Part shown: positions 40,549 to 53,900 of the stretch, one piece after another
How the letters are laid out: every line of letters begins with the position of its first letter
How positions within the stretch are numbered: position 1 is the stretch's first letter
Assembly: GCA_013365325.1 (NCBI GenBank)
Contig: JABVXV010000165.1
Location: forward strand, 1 to 64,000
DNA: 64,000 nt
Direction of reading: 5' to 3'
Origin: Dipetalonema caudispina
Taxonomy: Eukaryota > Nematoda > Chromadorea > Rhabditida > Onchocercidae
The notes under the pieces: generated by a model
Seen by the model: only the letters and a program-made list of their open reading frames with translations
Database searches by the model: none
Told to the model about the DNA's origin: nothing
Program-made: the position numbers and the translations under genes

Positions 40549-43537
40549 TCACAAGTCTTTTTTGCTTCTTCTTGATTTCGTTGGTGCAGCAGTTTTTGGT
40601 GGTTCTGGCTCGTTGTTTTCATCATCATCTGAAAAAGAATTTGCAAATTTAATTGGCTGTAGCAAAGGAAAAATATATTTTAGAATTACAGCTGAAGAAT
40701 TAAAAAGAAACCATCTAGTGATATATTGCCACTCATAATTTGATCAATCCAGGATTGAAGTACTTCCAGATTGCTATCCCTATGTTTCTTCGGATCATCA
40801 AGATTCAACTGTGACATATCGAACCAGATCCCTTCTTTCTACAACGACAATATTTTGAAACTGAACTTAGTCCTCGGTATTCATCATTTATACACCAGAA
40901 TTATATACCTATAAATCAATTTGTTAGAAATGCATTTATAAGCCTTTTTAATTAATTTTCCATATGTTTTACTATATAAACCTATATTCAAAGAATGTCG
41001 AAACAAAAGATTTACGTCAGAAATGTCAACGAGACCAAGTTGTGGACTACCCTCGATATCAATACCGAACATTTCCTCCCAGATATCCACCATTAATGGA
41101 AATTCATCTAGAACAGACCGATTGAGTTTTAAAATACACCTTAACAATTGTAAAATGATATATACTATCTGTTTAAAACATTTAACTACATATCACTACG
41201 CAGTAGTTGCGTTTTCTCTCTTAGTTCTAAACTGGAAAGCGGAAAGAGAAATGATAAATTGATTTCGAATATGATAGTACCTGGATCGATTAATGAAATC
41301 TTCAACGTTCCGGCATGTTCACTATTCTCATCGGCAATTTTCCGGAGTAATTTAAACATTGCTCGACCTTCGCGTGACTCCTCGTCACAGAATGCAACAA
41401 TCAATTTCTGATCGTCACCTCGATCCTTCTGCAATATATATTTTTAAAACTGCGAAGAAGCTCTACATCAAAGTCTTGAAATTTTTACCCAAACATTGAA
41501 GTAATTCTGCAGCGATAATTTTTGCATTACTGGTTTTTTGTGTTTCTCAACCCAACTTTCGAATTCTCCTTCAGTATCCACCGATGTCGGAGCATATATA
41601 GGATCATCTTCAAATGGCCGTAACATTTGTACTTCACCAACTCGTTTCAGACCCATTTTCCGGGCCCACTAAAAATGATCCCTTAAAAAATTTGCTTTCT
41701 TCCGTTCCGAAAAAAAGGGAAAGGAAAGAAAAACAGTTTACTACATCATTTCGTAGCGTATCCAGAAAAGATCTACATTTTAAGTGTTGTCACTAGTTTC
41801 AAAAGATTCACAGTATAAGATCTATAGTATGAAGATCTACAATAAGATCTACAGTACCCAGAAAGTCTTCGTATTACTTTTCTGAAAGTAACTAACATAA
41901 GAGTTGACAACAGCATAGAATTCCACTTCACCCATGAAATCTTCAGCTGCTTCTTCATACTCCTTTAATGCTGAAAGGAAACGATTGATACTAGCAACCT
42001 TACAGAATTTTGCTTTCATAATTTTAATAAGCTAACCAACGCTCCCTGGTTCGAAATAACCAATCACCCTGACAACATCATCTTCTAATGTTTCAAATCC
42101 TTCTTGATCATGTTCATCGTTTATTATCGTTACTGGATCATCAGGAATCTGAAAATCATCCATTAACAACCATTAATATCCGTGTGCTATACTACTTTAT
42201 GAGTATAAAGTCAAGTCGAAAAACTGATTTTTCAGAATTGACAATTTGATTCATGCGAATTCTGAAAGAAAAAGAAATAAAAGGTACACTGAGAAAAGGA
42301 TGAGAAGAAGAGTAAGGAAAAAAAAGGAGTAAAATTAGAACAAATGTTCTATTTTTTTTAGACTTTTGGTTAGAAAAAATGAAACATTCACTTCAAGAAG
42401 AACATTCTATTGAACGAACAGAATTTCAAAATGAATTTGAAAGAAGTACTAACATCCATTAGCCATGAAACAAATGTTTCAGGATCTCGAACGCCAAAAT
42501 ATTCAATTCTGTAACCATCTTTATAGACGTGTATTGTGTCCTCGCCTTTTTCAACATCTGAAATTCTTCTCAACTGCATTTTAAAAACGAAGTGAAAACT
42601 TTTTTATTCGTCATCTTACTTTCTTGCTTCCTCAGTCGTATTTCTTTCGTCGTATTTACAGTGTAGAAACTGTACCCTCGTTTGGTCATTATTTGAGCCG
42701 ATAACTGCAAAATTTGTAGTTACTGAGTTGATTACAACTTTTTTGAATAGGCTCTGAAGACACTGTTCAACTGATCTTAATTTGATGTAATGCGTATGAA
42801 TACTTCAGCTAATTTAAATTTTCAGATAAACAATTGAGAAATAAAAATAAATTTTGCAAGACAAAAGCATGCATGTACTTGTAAAAAGCATTCATATTGA
42901 TCCAATTCGGGATCGTCCTCTTCAACATCGTTGAAAAAAACAATTGTTCTAGCGTCGTTTGCAAGCACTGTTTTGTTGAAATTTTTTTCATTTAAAATCT
43001 GAAAACAAGAGAATTTTATTCCGGAATATTCAAACGTGGGTGGTGAATTGAGGTACGAAGTTAAAAGTAAATAGTTAATGCTTCAGTACCAAGCATAATT
43101 ATGAAAGTTATCCTGAATTTAATGCCTTAATAGTTGAAATTTGAACTGCTTTAGATTCGATAATTTAATGCCAGTTCAAAAGACGTATTTTTGCCTAGTG
43201 AACAGTAAAAATGCAGACTAAAAGTTTATGGGGAAAATAAAAACGGTAAGAAAGACAATGGAAAGCGAAACGAGAGGAAGAGATCTGAAAGCAATCTGCA
43301 ATCCGGTATAGGAACGGAAAACGGTAACGGGGAAGGATGGTATCGCGCTTTTGCAATACATTTAACGAAACGAAGGGAATTAAGTGTCAAACCAACCTCA
43401 GTTCGATCAAACCCGTCGTATTCTAATTCTGGATATCCAAGAAACATGCAGTTGATATCCAATGTTTTTGCATTGGTGGCTTGTTCTGACCTTGATATGA
43501 ATGATAACAATAGAAAGGTTGTGACCACCAACCGCAT
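40549..43537 (-). CDS. csq-1: Calsequestrin
   Basis: High-capacity, low-affinity Ca2+ buffer in the lumen of the muscle sarcoplasmic reticulum. Minus-strand exons: 43537-43397, 42998-42879, 42704-42620, 42557-42454, 42148-42037, 41970-41897, 41668-41489, 41428-41281, 41107-41016, 40838-40712, 40628-40549; phases agree and give 420 residues. A signal peptide (MRLVVTTFLLLSFISRSEQ) is followed by the family start LEYDGFDR, then repeated thioredoxin-like domains rich in Asp/Glu: FFNDVEEDDPELD, DPETFVSWLMD, IGYFEPGS, FEDDPIYAP, DIWEEMFGID and SWIDQIMSG. A TTTTTCAG acceptor ends 7 bases before the ATG, suggesting trans-splicing. The acidic tail is short (DDDDENNEPEPP) and is followed by a basic stretch ending SRRSKKDL, unlike the long Asp/Glu tail of vertebrate calsequestrins. 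Exon 4 was placed at the ATTTCAG acceptor because the nearer TGCAG site breaks the frame. Confidence 0.94.
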
Positions 43538-43544
43538 TTCTTGC

Positions 43545-43552
43545 CTGAAAAA
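43545..43552 (-). other. Probable spliced-leader trans-splice acceptor of calsequestrin
   Basis: On the minus strand the sequence ATTTTTCAG ends at 43545, 7 bases before the ATG. No upstream donor could be paired with it, which fits SL addition at this site. Confidence 0.55.
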
Positions 43553-46500
43553 TATTTTTTCTTAAATTTTTTTGAAATGTTTCGTTTATTTCCTCCATTT
43601 TCACTTAATGGTGAAACGCCAATATACAAGGTTAAGTACAAGTGTTATCAGAAACAAAACGAAGTAGAAAACCATCCTTTCATCACTCAACCCTTAACGA
43701 ATTGTGTAAAGTAGAATCAACAGTCAACTGGCGGAAACTAATAACGGTTAAACATTAAGATTTTTTAAATTTATTAAATGACAAATGTGTTATTCTGTAA
43801 TTTATTTTAAAGAGGGCAACAAAATGATTAATATATTGTTTGAGAACACATAATTTATGAATTTGGATTTGTAAAATTCATTGAATTCAATGGAGTACGG
43901 AAAGAGACATAAAAGAAGTTACAAACGTTACCAACATTGAATTTGCAAAAACTAAAAGGAATATAATGTAATCATTGAACTTATAACTGGTTTGTAATTA
44001 ATAAGCCTTGGCAAACTTGTGGGTTTATCAGTAGCTCCTTGCAGTAAAAAGTCCATCATCATTAATTAGTATAAAATTTGTTTAACATTGAAACGAACTA
44101 ACTTAAAAACAGACAAACCTATGTGACTATTTATAAGTATGAAAGAACTAACCTAAGAAATAGGAGATTTTTAGCTCTGAAAATTGTAAAAATATAAAAA
44201 TTTTGGATGTATTTATTGGGTGTGCATACGAAATCAGTTCAATGGTAAGATAATTTTTTCAGAGTAGGTATGGGACGTTGTTGTCGATGGTGATTTAGCA
44301 ACAAATAATGGGATAGCAAAAGAAAAAGGTTGATCAGGTCGATCTTCATGGTACACGTCATCAGAACGTTTTTATTTTGGTATAAAATGTGTAAAATAAA
44401 AAGGGAAAAATTGATGTGAAATGTTGTGAAGTGCTGGAAGGGGGCTGCTTTAACTAAAGATTTGAGATGTGCCACTTCAAATCCTTACATCCAACACAGG
44501 CGTAGTTCCGGAAGAGCAAGTAAACAAGCATCAAATTCAAAAGAGAAAAACAAATGCTTCCGTGAAATTTTGCTTCTTTATACTAGGATGATTTATAGAT
44601 TTGTTATCCTAGCAATTCTAGTTTTCAGGCGCTCTTGTTCATCAACTTCTTCTGCTTATTCCATCTCTTCTTCAGCCACTGTTCATAAAAATATTGCTCG
44701 AGAACACAGACCTGAGCATATAACAAACAACACTGGCAAATATAATCTTAAGAATGAGTTCCATCCCGAGGATAATTAAAGAAATGTGTGCTTCTCAGAG
44801 TAAGCAGAAATTTGAACCTTCCTTTCCCTTCATTACATACATCCGATATTAGACACCTAATGAAAGCCTATTCAAATTTTAACAGTCAAAAAGGAAGGAA
44901 ATCATTCCGTTCTGTGTAAAATAAAAATAAAACTGCATGCTAAAAATAAAGTGATATGATCTGTAAACAGCACTTTTTTTATGCAAATATTTCAATGAAA
45001 GTTTCTTTTTTTTGGATTTCTATCTTGCTAACAACAAATTTTTCCTTCTTCTTTTTTTATAACTTCTTGAATAATTTTAATGGTAAAAACAAATCGAACA
45101 TCGAAAAATCAATATTGATGAAGAATTTCTTTTTGAAAGGCTACCGTTAAATGAAGAAATCAGAGATTTCCTTTCAAAGCTTAAAACTTCATCTTTCTCA
45201 TTTTTCAAACTGCAAAATATGTGAAAAAAAAAAAAAAAAAAGAACGCTTTTCACCTTCTCTTCAACACATTTATTTCAGTGTTCACCGTGAATCTTTCAC
45301 ATCGACCATGCAGGGAAGTTATATCGGTGTAAAATAACAAAGCTTATGTTAACGTGACATATCGACTACTTGGCTTAGTTGATGAACTTTCTCCAGTTTA
45401 AGTGATTGAAAGATGACGAAAATAAGCAGCTAACATCACGGAAACATTCCAGTAAAGCAAAAATAAGAGAAAAAGTTAAAAATGCATCCTCCCATTTATT
45501 TTTGATATGAATGATAAGATGTCTCTTATCAATAATAATGCTTTTCAAATGAACGTAGAATAACTAGTCATTGAGAGTTTTAATTGATAAGAATGTGTTC
45601 AACCGAAGTTTCATTAGTTTTGCTCGATTATCTCTTTCCTTTAATATTCCAAATTCAATTCATTTGTTAACTGAAAACGGTCGTACTGGATACGAAGAGA
45701 ACTAATCGCGTGTGTTATAATCCAACCTCCCTTTCTACCAAGGATAACTTGAATGGCCTCGTGCAAAACATCTGTTCAATATATTCATCATTATTTAATT
45801 CTATAGGCCATAGTTTTCCAAAAACTCTTAAATTTGGGATGAACAGAAGGAGCAAATGTCTTGCGAAAAGAGATTTGCATGTTTTTAGAATGCGAAAAGT
45901 CGAAAAAATATGTCTTTTCTCGGTCGTCAAATAACTTTTGACCCAAACATTGAATAATTTTTAATAGTTAGAACTTTATCGGATCATAGATCACTTGAAA
46001 TTTCTTACAAAAATACTGTTAGTACTGCATACAATAACAAATATTAACAGAAGGAACCCATAATACAGAGTTAATAAGGTATGGAAAGAAGAACAAGAGA
46101 AAACCAAGTCTACCGAGATGAAGGAAGATGCAAAAATAATGATTCATATCTTATTTCTGAATAAATAACAGCCAACTTTCTATTTCTTTTAGAGTGAACT
46201 TACTTTAAAATAGGTGCAAAAAATACCACCGGAAAGAAAAATCCGAAAGGTTGATGATAAGGATAAACATAAAGTAATCGTGTAAGGTGAATTACACCAT
46301 CATTTTTTTCAAGCTTTTTTTCTCATGAAATTTTTTACGCATCGAATTGTTTATCCCGAACGAAGCGAAGCTAAAGGAAAACATGCGTGTTTCGACTGCT
46401 TCCAGTAAAGTGTGTTAGACCTTACAATTCCCATTTTGTTCGAGTTTTTTTCGATCATACCTCAGCCTATTATTTGAGATTTTAGATCAGTTTTCTCATC

Positions 46501-47632
46501 CTATAATTCTGTGTTGGCACAGTTGTTATTTTTCTGTCAGATTTTGAATTTGGAGATGAAAGACGAAAAACACGGTATCTGATGAAGATGAATGCTTCGA
46601 ATCGAAAGCAAATTTCAAAAGTAAACAATTTGCATGTTTCAGTCAGGAAGTTTTATTAATTTTACCAGGGAATCCCTTTGTTATGATCGAAACTTGAACA
46701 CATTATGAGAAATGAGAGTGTCTAAATGCAGTGATCTGGAAGCATTATTGTGGGAACTGGCAGGAGTAAAGTGCTTTAATTTATAAGTTGCAACTATCAA
46801 GTTTATTATGGTAGAGACGATAACCAGATGCAGTACAAACAAAATCAGAGAAGTTAAACATGGTCTGAATTTAGAGAAAAATCCTACACTGTCTTAGACA
46901 AGTTAATATGATCTAGATCCTGACAACAAATGCATTAACCTTACCTACAGTAACCCAATGAACGACGACCACCTCCCTAGTTTGTTTTAAGAACTTAATG
47001 TTTAATTAGCTAAAGGGTCGCTATTCAGCTGAATTTTGGTTTTCTATTAAAAAAAAAGACGATGCAACACTAGTTTCTCAACGATGGAAGTGTTAGATTT
47101 CCGGACACTTCATCTTTTCAGATTTACAAGAACGCCTGCTCAGAAAATTTTGAGAGCCTCATGGTCCAACAAACACTGCAATGGTCAACGTGTAGAATAA
47201 AGATTTTCCGGCTATTCTTTTTCCACAAAGAACTTATCTTTTTCTCCATTTTTTTATAAAGGTTAAGTTAAATTATCGATGATAGCACATTCCGTTAAGA
47301 TCAAGTAAGTCTTGGAATGAGTTCTTTTGATCGAGATGATTTTGTAGTCAGAAATGTCTGTAAAAATCCATTTTGCTTTGCTTTCTTTATTGTCCAAAAA
47401 GTTCTCGTAAGAAAAGTAACGTAAGTTATTCGTGAAACATAAATCCTTCTTACGATATTCGAAAAGACAAAGTCTTTGTTTTAAACCTACGTTCGGAGGA
47501 ATTACCACCGATATAACTAGTAAATGTATTGGATCGTATATATGATTTCGAAAGTCAATTACGCACTGGATTTTCTCGTTGTACAAGTGAAATAAATTTC
47601 AAAGTCATGTTACTACAATAGGTGAAAATAAA
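43553..47632. other. Gap between calsequestrin and CCDC22
   Basis: About 4 kb containing the calsequestrin promoter and the 3' UTR of CCDC22. Short frames at 44590-44779 (+), with a signal-like start MIYRFVILAILV, and 47263-47586 (-), 107 codons, have no recognisable domain and no consistent splice partners. An A run lies at 45225-45241. No RNA gene was found. Confidence 0.55.
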
Positions 47633-49303
47633 TTAATCATCGCATTCTTTTAATAATTCTTTCAAAGCCATATTTTCTTTCTTTATTTCCATCCAGTCGT
47701 TAACAATACATTCAAGTTTCTCATCAGTGTTCTTTTGATGCTGCATAGCAATCTGCAACGAAAAGATTATAAATTATAATTGATGACATCTAGTGAAACA
47801 GTTACATATTTCTCTAACTTCTATTGGTATAACCAACAGCGCTATTCTAGAAAAAAATTAGTAAACGTTTTGCAAAAATATCTCATCCACTAAATTTGAA
47901 TTTGAAAAGCATTGAATGAAATAATAACCCTACCTGATCGTTTAGCTCTTCAATTTCTCGTTCAAGTTGTCCAGCAGAATCAATTCCAGTGATAACACAA
48001 GAACATTCACCATGAATTTTCATCAATAACCTATACGCTTTTTGCATAGATGCATCTTTCTCAACGTCCTGTAATATATAGACACAAGCTCTCAAATAAC
48101 ATCACAACACAGAAATTGAATAACTAAAACATGCATACACAGCTGTATCAGAGATGATTCAGATAACCACTAAAACCAGAATTAGTGAATAATGCAAAAG
48201 GGATACTTTGTACAGTTTTCCTTCAACTACAGTGAAAGAACGCTCCAACTTTCCCGCATTCGACTTGATCTCCTTCTGAAGACAAAGATTTTCGACGGCA
48301 ATCTACAAATATGGAGAATGTATTAAAATAAGCAATAGAACATTTCTAGATTTGTTGAATTTTCCCAGCCTTTCAAACAAGAAATTTGTAAATGGTTCTG
48401 CATATCATGTAAGGGCAGCTCTGAGTGCAATAAATGCGTGGTAATACTAAATACATTTATATTGCATTACTCGAACATACTTTGTTGATTTCATTTTGCT
48501 GCTTCCTAATGTTGCCAACAATGTCAAATATGTGTTTCGTATAAATACTTCGATTAATTTGCTTCTCTTCTCGTGACTCGACTTGTTTTTTCTAAAAAAA
48601 ATCAATGAAATTGATCCAAAGCTTCTCGATATAAAATGAAACTGCTTCAGCATAATCTGAAACAAACCAGTTTTTCCAGAGTTTTCCTTCTAGCATCAAG
48701 TTCGTTTTCAATCACTTTTGTATCCTTTACTGAAGTCTCTCGATTGTAGTACGGAAGAGTAAAATCCTAGAACAGCCTCAATTTAATTTTTAAAATCATG
48801 AAAGAAATTTAGATTAGCTATTTACCGATTCAACATTACAATGTTTGACGGACCGATGATAACACATTTAGCCGCGCTGCCATCACTTCTTCATCTTTTT
48901 CTGCTTTGGCTCTCAACCACAAATTTTCAAGATGCTGCATCCGTTCATTACTTCCATCAATATAAGTCTGGAAAAGTATATTTAAGATGACGCAACAAAT
49001 TGACTTCTAACCAGTAGCGGCACTTATAAATGTGTAAAATAAACCTCAACTTTCAAAACAGCATGTGGATTTTCTAGTAGTTTTTTCAGTCGTTCATCAA
49101 TTCCAGCCTCTTGCAACTTCTTGTTTCGTAAAGCTGATAATCGTTCAACTTCATCATTTTGCATCTGTAATAAACTGGACTTTATTCAATTTAGTATTCT
49201 TTGACAGTTATCATAAGACATCAATAGGATGGCAGAACTACCCATTTAACACTAGTAAGCAATGAACATTTTGAAATAATCATGATAGTACCATTCTCTG
49301 GTG

Positions 49304-49344
<41 letters not shown>

Positions 49345-50943
49345 GACCAATAACAGGATGTATATATATAGTTCCAAACCTTGCTCTTGGAAATCTTTTT
49401 ACGATCTACATATGCTGTCAAAGTCATAACTTCATTGAGCAATTTGTCAAGTATTTCACTTTTTTCATCATCCACTTTCGAAACCTCATTACTTTCTTGT
49501 TCATCTTTTGTTTTTCTCTTCTTCTGCAATTCTGGACGAAGAACTGGTTTAGGTTTCAATCTGAAACGTCGCAGATGTATCAAACGGTTCGGAAAATGTT
49601 CTATAATAATAGGACGACATATTTTACTGAAATGCAGGAGGAATAAATTCTGGAACTTCGAGGAAATTAAAGATAGGTGTATTAAAAAATCGACAAAAAC
49701 TTACTGTGGTTTCATTTCCTTGTTAATAATGGGACGTCTAAGGTGCAGAATTTCCAAAATTTCATCTCTAATTGACTGACAACTTTGTGCCCTATCGTTG
49801 TTCACGGCATTATTTTCCAACACGGAACAAATAAATGCACTACGACGGTATTGCCAATCATCACAATGTAAAGCTGCCATAACATCGCCACAGAAACCCA
49901 AGAAATCGAACCTTGTGGATAAAGCCTAAATTATTTTTTTTTTTTTAAAGCAAAGGAAAAATTGTTCTAAATAGGGCATATTTACGAAATTTGTCAAGCT
50001 ATAACATGAAAATTTATGAGTATCATCACACTCACCCATGCTTCTTTTTGAGCTGAACTATACCGTGTAAGACATTCTTCCTTATCTTCCTCGTTACGAT
50101 TAGCTGATCGTATTAGGCTTATCAGTGGATCTGTAACTCTTATTTTGAATTATCGAGCAAAAAAAAAGTGGCATTTAAAAATCCAGTAAGATATCTAACT
50201 TTTAACAAATTCTTTAGAAAAAAAAAAAGTTTCAAAACATGCATACTGATATAAAACAAAAATTATTTCTCAAGATATGCCTTCCGCAGAAGTAACCACT
50301 GGAGAATCTTTGGGTAATTTTTCCATGAGACCAATAAGAATATTACGCAACTCCTTGCTTCTTCCATACAGTAACATATGATAATCTATGGGATCACGTA
50401 CACCAATGCTCTACAATTAATAGTTCCAACAGGAAAAATGCTTTAACTGAATCCAATTTCAATCGGAAATTTTGTTCAATACACTTCTACTTGAGAATAT
50501 TTATATTTAAGTTTCAAATAAAACAAAAATTTGCCTTTACTGCATCAACAACTGTTGTAACGCATCGGAATTTCGCAGACATATTTTGGGGAAGCAATCT
50601 TGATGGAATTTCCTTTCTGAAATGCAATATGCTTCAAGTTTACTTCGTCCTATCGAAACAAATAATTCATTACTGTATAATTGACTAATAATCGATGTTA
50701 CCTGGTGCTCGGTTTACATGACCATATTAGCATTACAATAGCTTGATAAAAAGTCTCCGTACTAAGTTCTGTAATACTGCTCGGAATCTCTTGCAGACCA
50801 TCAAAAAAGTTTCTGGAAACATTACATTGATGAATTCATGTATTGATATCTGTTATGAAAACAAAAAAAGAATTTGCAGAAGATAAAACGAACGGGTCAA
50901 GACGACACAGTGTATCGATAATCTGACCATCAACAACATCCAT
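47633..50943 (-). CDS. CCDC22: CCDC22, coiled-coil subunit of the CCC (COMMD-CCDC22-CCDC93) complex
   Basis: Scaffold that gathers COMMD proteins with CCDC93 for endosomal cargo recycling. Minus-strand exons: 50943-50894, 50812-50702, 50408-50281, 50130-50036, 49925-49705, 49560-49380, 49164-49045, 48967-48866, 48766-48668, 48591-48481, 48302-48207, 48068-47934, 47752-47633; phases agree, giving 522 residues, shorter than human CCDC22 (627). The N-terminus is a calponin-homology-like (NN-CH) domain (DGQIIDTLCRLD, RDPIDYHMLLYG, ELRNILIGLMEKLP). A basic linker (KPVLRPELQKKRK) follows, then a long coiled coil with family signatures FDIVGNIRKQQNEI and DASMQKAYRLLMKIHGECS. The third intron appears to use a GC donor. 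The end of exon 8 (AAT before GTGTTA) is the least certain boundary. Confidence 0.9.
49308..49343. repeat. Poly-A tract (36 bases) in CCDC22 intron 6
   Basis: An unbroken A run on the plus strand, poly-T in the sense of the gene. It lies in the intron between exons 49560-49380 and 49164-49045. Confidence 0.93.
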
Positions 50944-53900
50944 CCTGGCTGTGATCAAATTTAACTGCCAACTGTCACTAAATATCCATCATCTCTTCAA
51001 ATATATTTAGCTCTTCGCATGCTGCAAATCCTCATTATTAATATAACAACCTCCACACCAACCAACCTAACCCTAATTGAATCCACACACGACCGCTCGA
51101 CAATAAACAAAACCTTCAACCACTTCCTATTCCCAATTCTCACTCTCTTCTATTTTGTCAATACTAGCAATCTCTGTCTCTCTCAAAGTAATACGCTGCT
51201 TTTTTAGTTGTGTGTCAAATTCTATTATTCATCCACCCTCTGTGTATCACCTTTTCCGCACGGACTGCTTCTGTTATCTATTATAATTTCCGGGAATTAA
51301 CGGGACTGATCTGATGAGAATTAAACACGGGGTCTTCTTCATTATTGCTGAAAGCTAAGTGGATCGTAAAAACAATGACGCAATTATTAAGTCGCACGGA
51401 ATGTTTAGTCATCTTGCAGTTGCAGAAATTATGATTGTCTAACGTTGGTCGTTCGGCACTGTGCACTTTTTTATTTCTCGAGAGACTTCCTGAAACTTCG
51501 AGAAATATTTATATAACTTCTACACATTAATGCATCGAATGTTCAGATCGAATTTCATGGAAATATTTTTATAGAAATGATAAAATGCTATTCTTAAAGT
51601 ATTCATATTTTTTTGCAACACTTAGCGATCTTCCAATTTTTAGATTATTTCAGATTGATTTTAAAGCCATGAAAAGTTGCTATGGGTTTCAATAGAATGT
51701 TGAGGAAATGGATGCTACTACATATCCGAGATATCCTACCGTCAATCGAATTCTTTGTCAAAGTGTTTTTGTTTCCTGTTTTTGTTCTAAATTCATAAAC
51801 GATTAGAAATTCATGCGTCGTCTGCTTCTGAGTAGATGATCACCGGATGTTGTGACATTATAAAAGTAATGGGTTGAGACTTCGCTCAGGTTATTTACAC
51901 CTGAAAAAAAAGATTTTGTTGGTTTTATATTGCTTCTCATTGTCATTGTTATCGATTTTTCCTCATTAAAAGTGTAGTCGTTATGAAATTAAATATTTGG
52001 AATGTTGCGATAATTTGTATGCAACAGAACTTTTTCGCTTAATAATATTTATTTCCATATTATTGCAAACTGTTGCAGCAGGATCTGTACTTAAATGTTG
52101 TTGGACCAATAATGTTTGGAAGGGTAAAAGTTCTTGACTTTCGTTAATGTCTTACGAACTTAAGTGCCTTAGATATGTATTCCAACTGTACTGCATTTTA
52201 CAATTTCATGGATAGTCTTAGAAAATTATTGGTCGAGTATTTTGGATTTCTTCTCGTAATTTTTTTTTTTTTTAAACATTTTTGGAGCTGAGTGAACATC
52301 TATTCTACCTAAATTTTACCAACTTTCAATCGAAGTTAATTTTTCTGTAAAATCTCTGGAAGAAAATAATGAGTGATTCTTTTAAAAAGCTCCCATGATT
52401 TTAATTTGAGAAGAAAATATGATAAAAGAAAAGAGGAAGATCATGCAGCGCAATTAAGTTTTAGCTTAATACTCGACCCTAGATTCTGGAAGTTTTTGGT
52501 ATTTAAAAGTCATGTTATATACATTTGAGAAGCTGCTTCTGACTACAAAACTTATTTTTATGCTTATCTAATGTATTTCCGGTTTTTATGGCTAATTGTC
52601 CATCGACACAAGCATTTTAACATACCTCTAATTACAAAAATTTTTATTGCAAAAATACTTACCTTCAGTATATTCAAATTCTTCGTAAAATATAATAGTC
52701 CCTAAGATAAACCCATTTATTTCAAAAGGAACAGAGAAAATTGGGGAGATCTGATAATTTCACAATATAATTAATTTTTTTCCCGTCATAGTTTTCCTCT
52801 TATATAAGAGTGAAAAAAACGAGGACGAAATAAGTCGCTGTCAATTGGGTATTGTATGAATGTGGACACTTTGTCCAGCAAATTTTTACTGAAAGATCGA
52901 CAAAATATTGTCTGACCTCGATGTATTAGAATTATTAGTTACAGAAGTCGGTGCATTTCAGTACTGTTTTCTTGTTTAGTATTTGTCGTACAGATCTTTC
53001 TTTGGCCGTAATTTAAAAAATACTTAGCCCTTACTTGTCCGTTTAAACTGTTCCGATAAATTAGACTCGAATCTCTAAAATGTACATATTCACATGTTCT
53101 GAAATGTATCGTCTACTATTTCTTCCATCTTGTCCTATTATATAACTTTCACAATAATTTAAAAGCAGCAGCAGCAGCATAAGCTAAAAACTGTGAACTT
53201 CCATTTTAAGAGTTTTAATTCTTTAACAATAGCTGCGAACGAAATACTTGACATCCATACCTCATTGTGGGTACGAAGAAAAACATTTACCGATTATTAC
53301 TAGGTGATGGCTGTTTTATTAAATACTGTGCTCGTCGTTGCAGTGGAATAAAAACTTAATATCATGAAATGCACACTGCAGTATATGAAATGCGACTTAG
53401 TGCTCCTTTTGCATTTTTCATCAACTAGATGTTAGAGAGAGTTCTACGGAAATTTAGACTTCATCTTGACAATTTGGGGTAGGGTACAAGATCTATTCTA
53501 TAAACTTTCTGTGCCTGTGAAACTCTCCTCCATTCCTCCCGTACTTCTTCAATATTTGACCTCATATCCCTTCTCTTTCCCTAAAATCCTTCCAGAAAAA
53601 AAAAAAAAAAAAAAAAAAAATCCAAACATCAGTATCTCAGAGTTTCACAGAGACTAGAAGATTCACCCAGTTAGCGATCGCAACAAGCCGAACGTTATGC
53701 TTTATATTATTTCTGCTTAATGGAAAAGTCTATACAACATTTAATTTGTGAAGTCCCACAATTAAAACTGATATTGTTTCGAACAATATGTCCACTGTTA
53801 CCGGTCACTACTATCCTAACTTTTCCTGATGTTAGCCGCCTCGTAGCTTAAAATCTGGATTTTCATTTTTCTTTGATATTTGCAGGAAAGTGAGATATGG

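Noticed and set aside
47263..47586. Open frame of 107 codons just downstream of CCDC22 on the same strand
   Set aside because: It could suggest an operon partner, but no trans-splice acceptor lies before the ATG, no poly(A) signal separates it from CCDC22, and no domain is seen.
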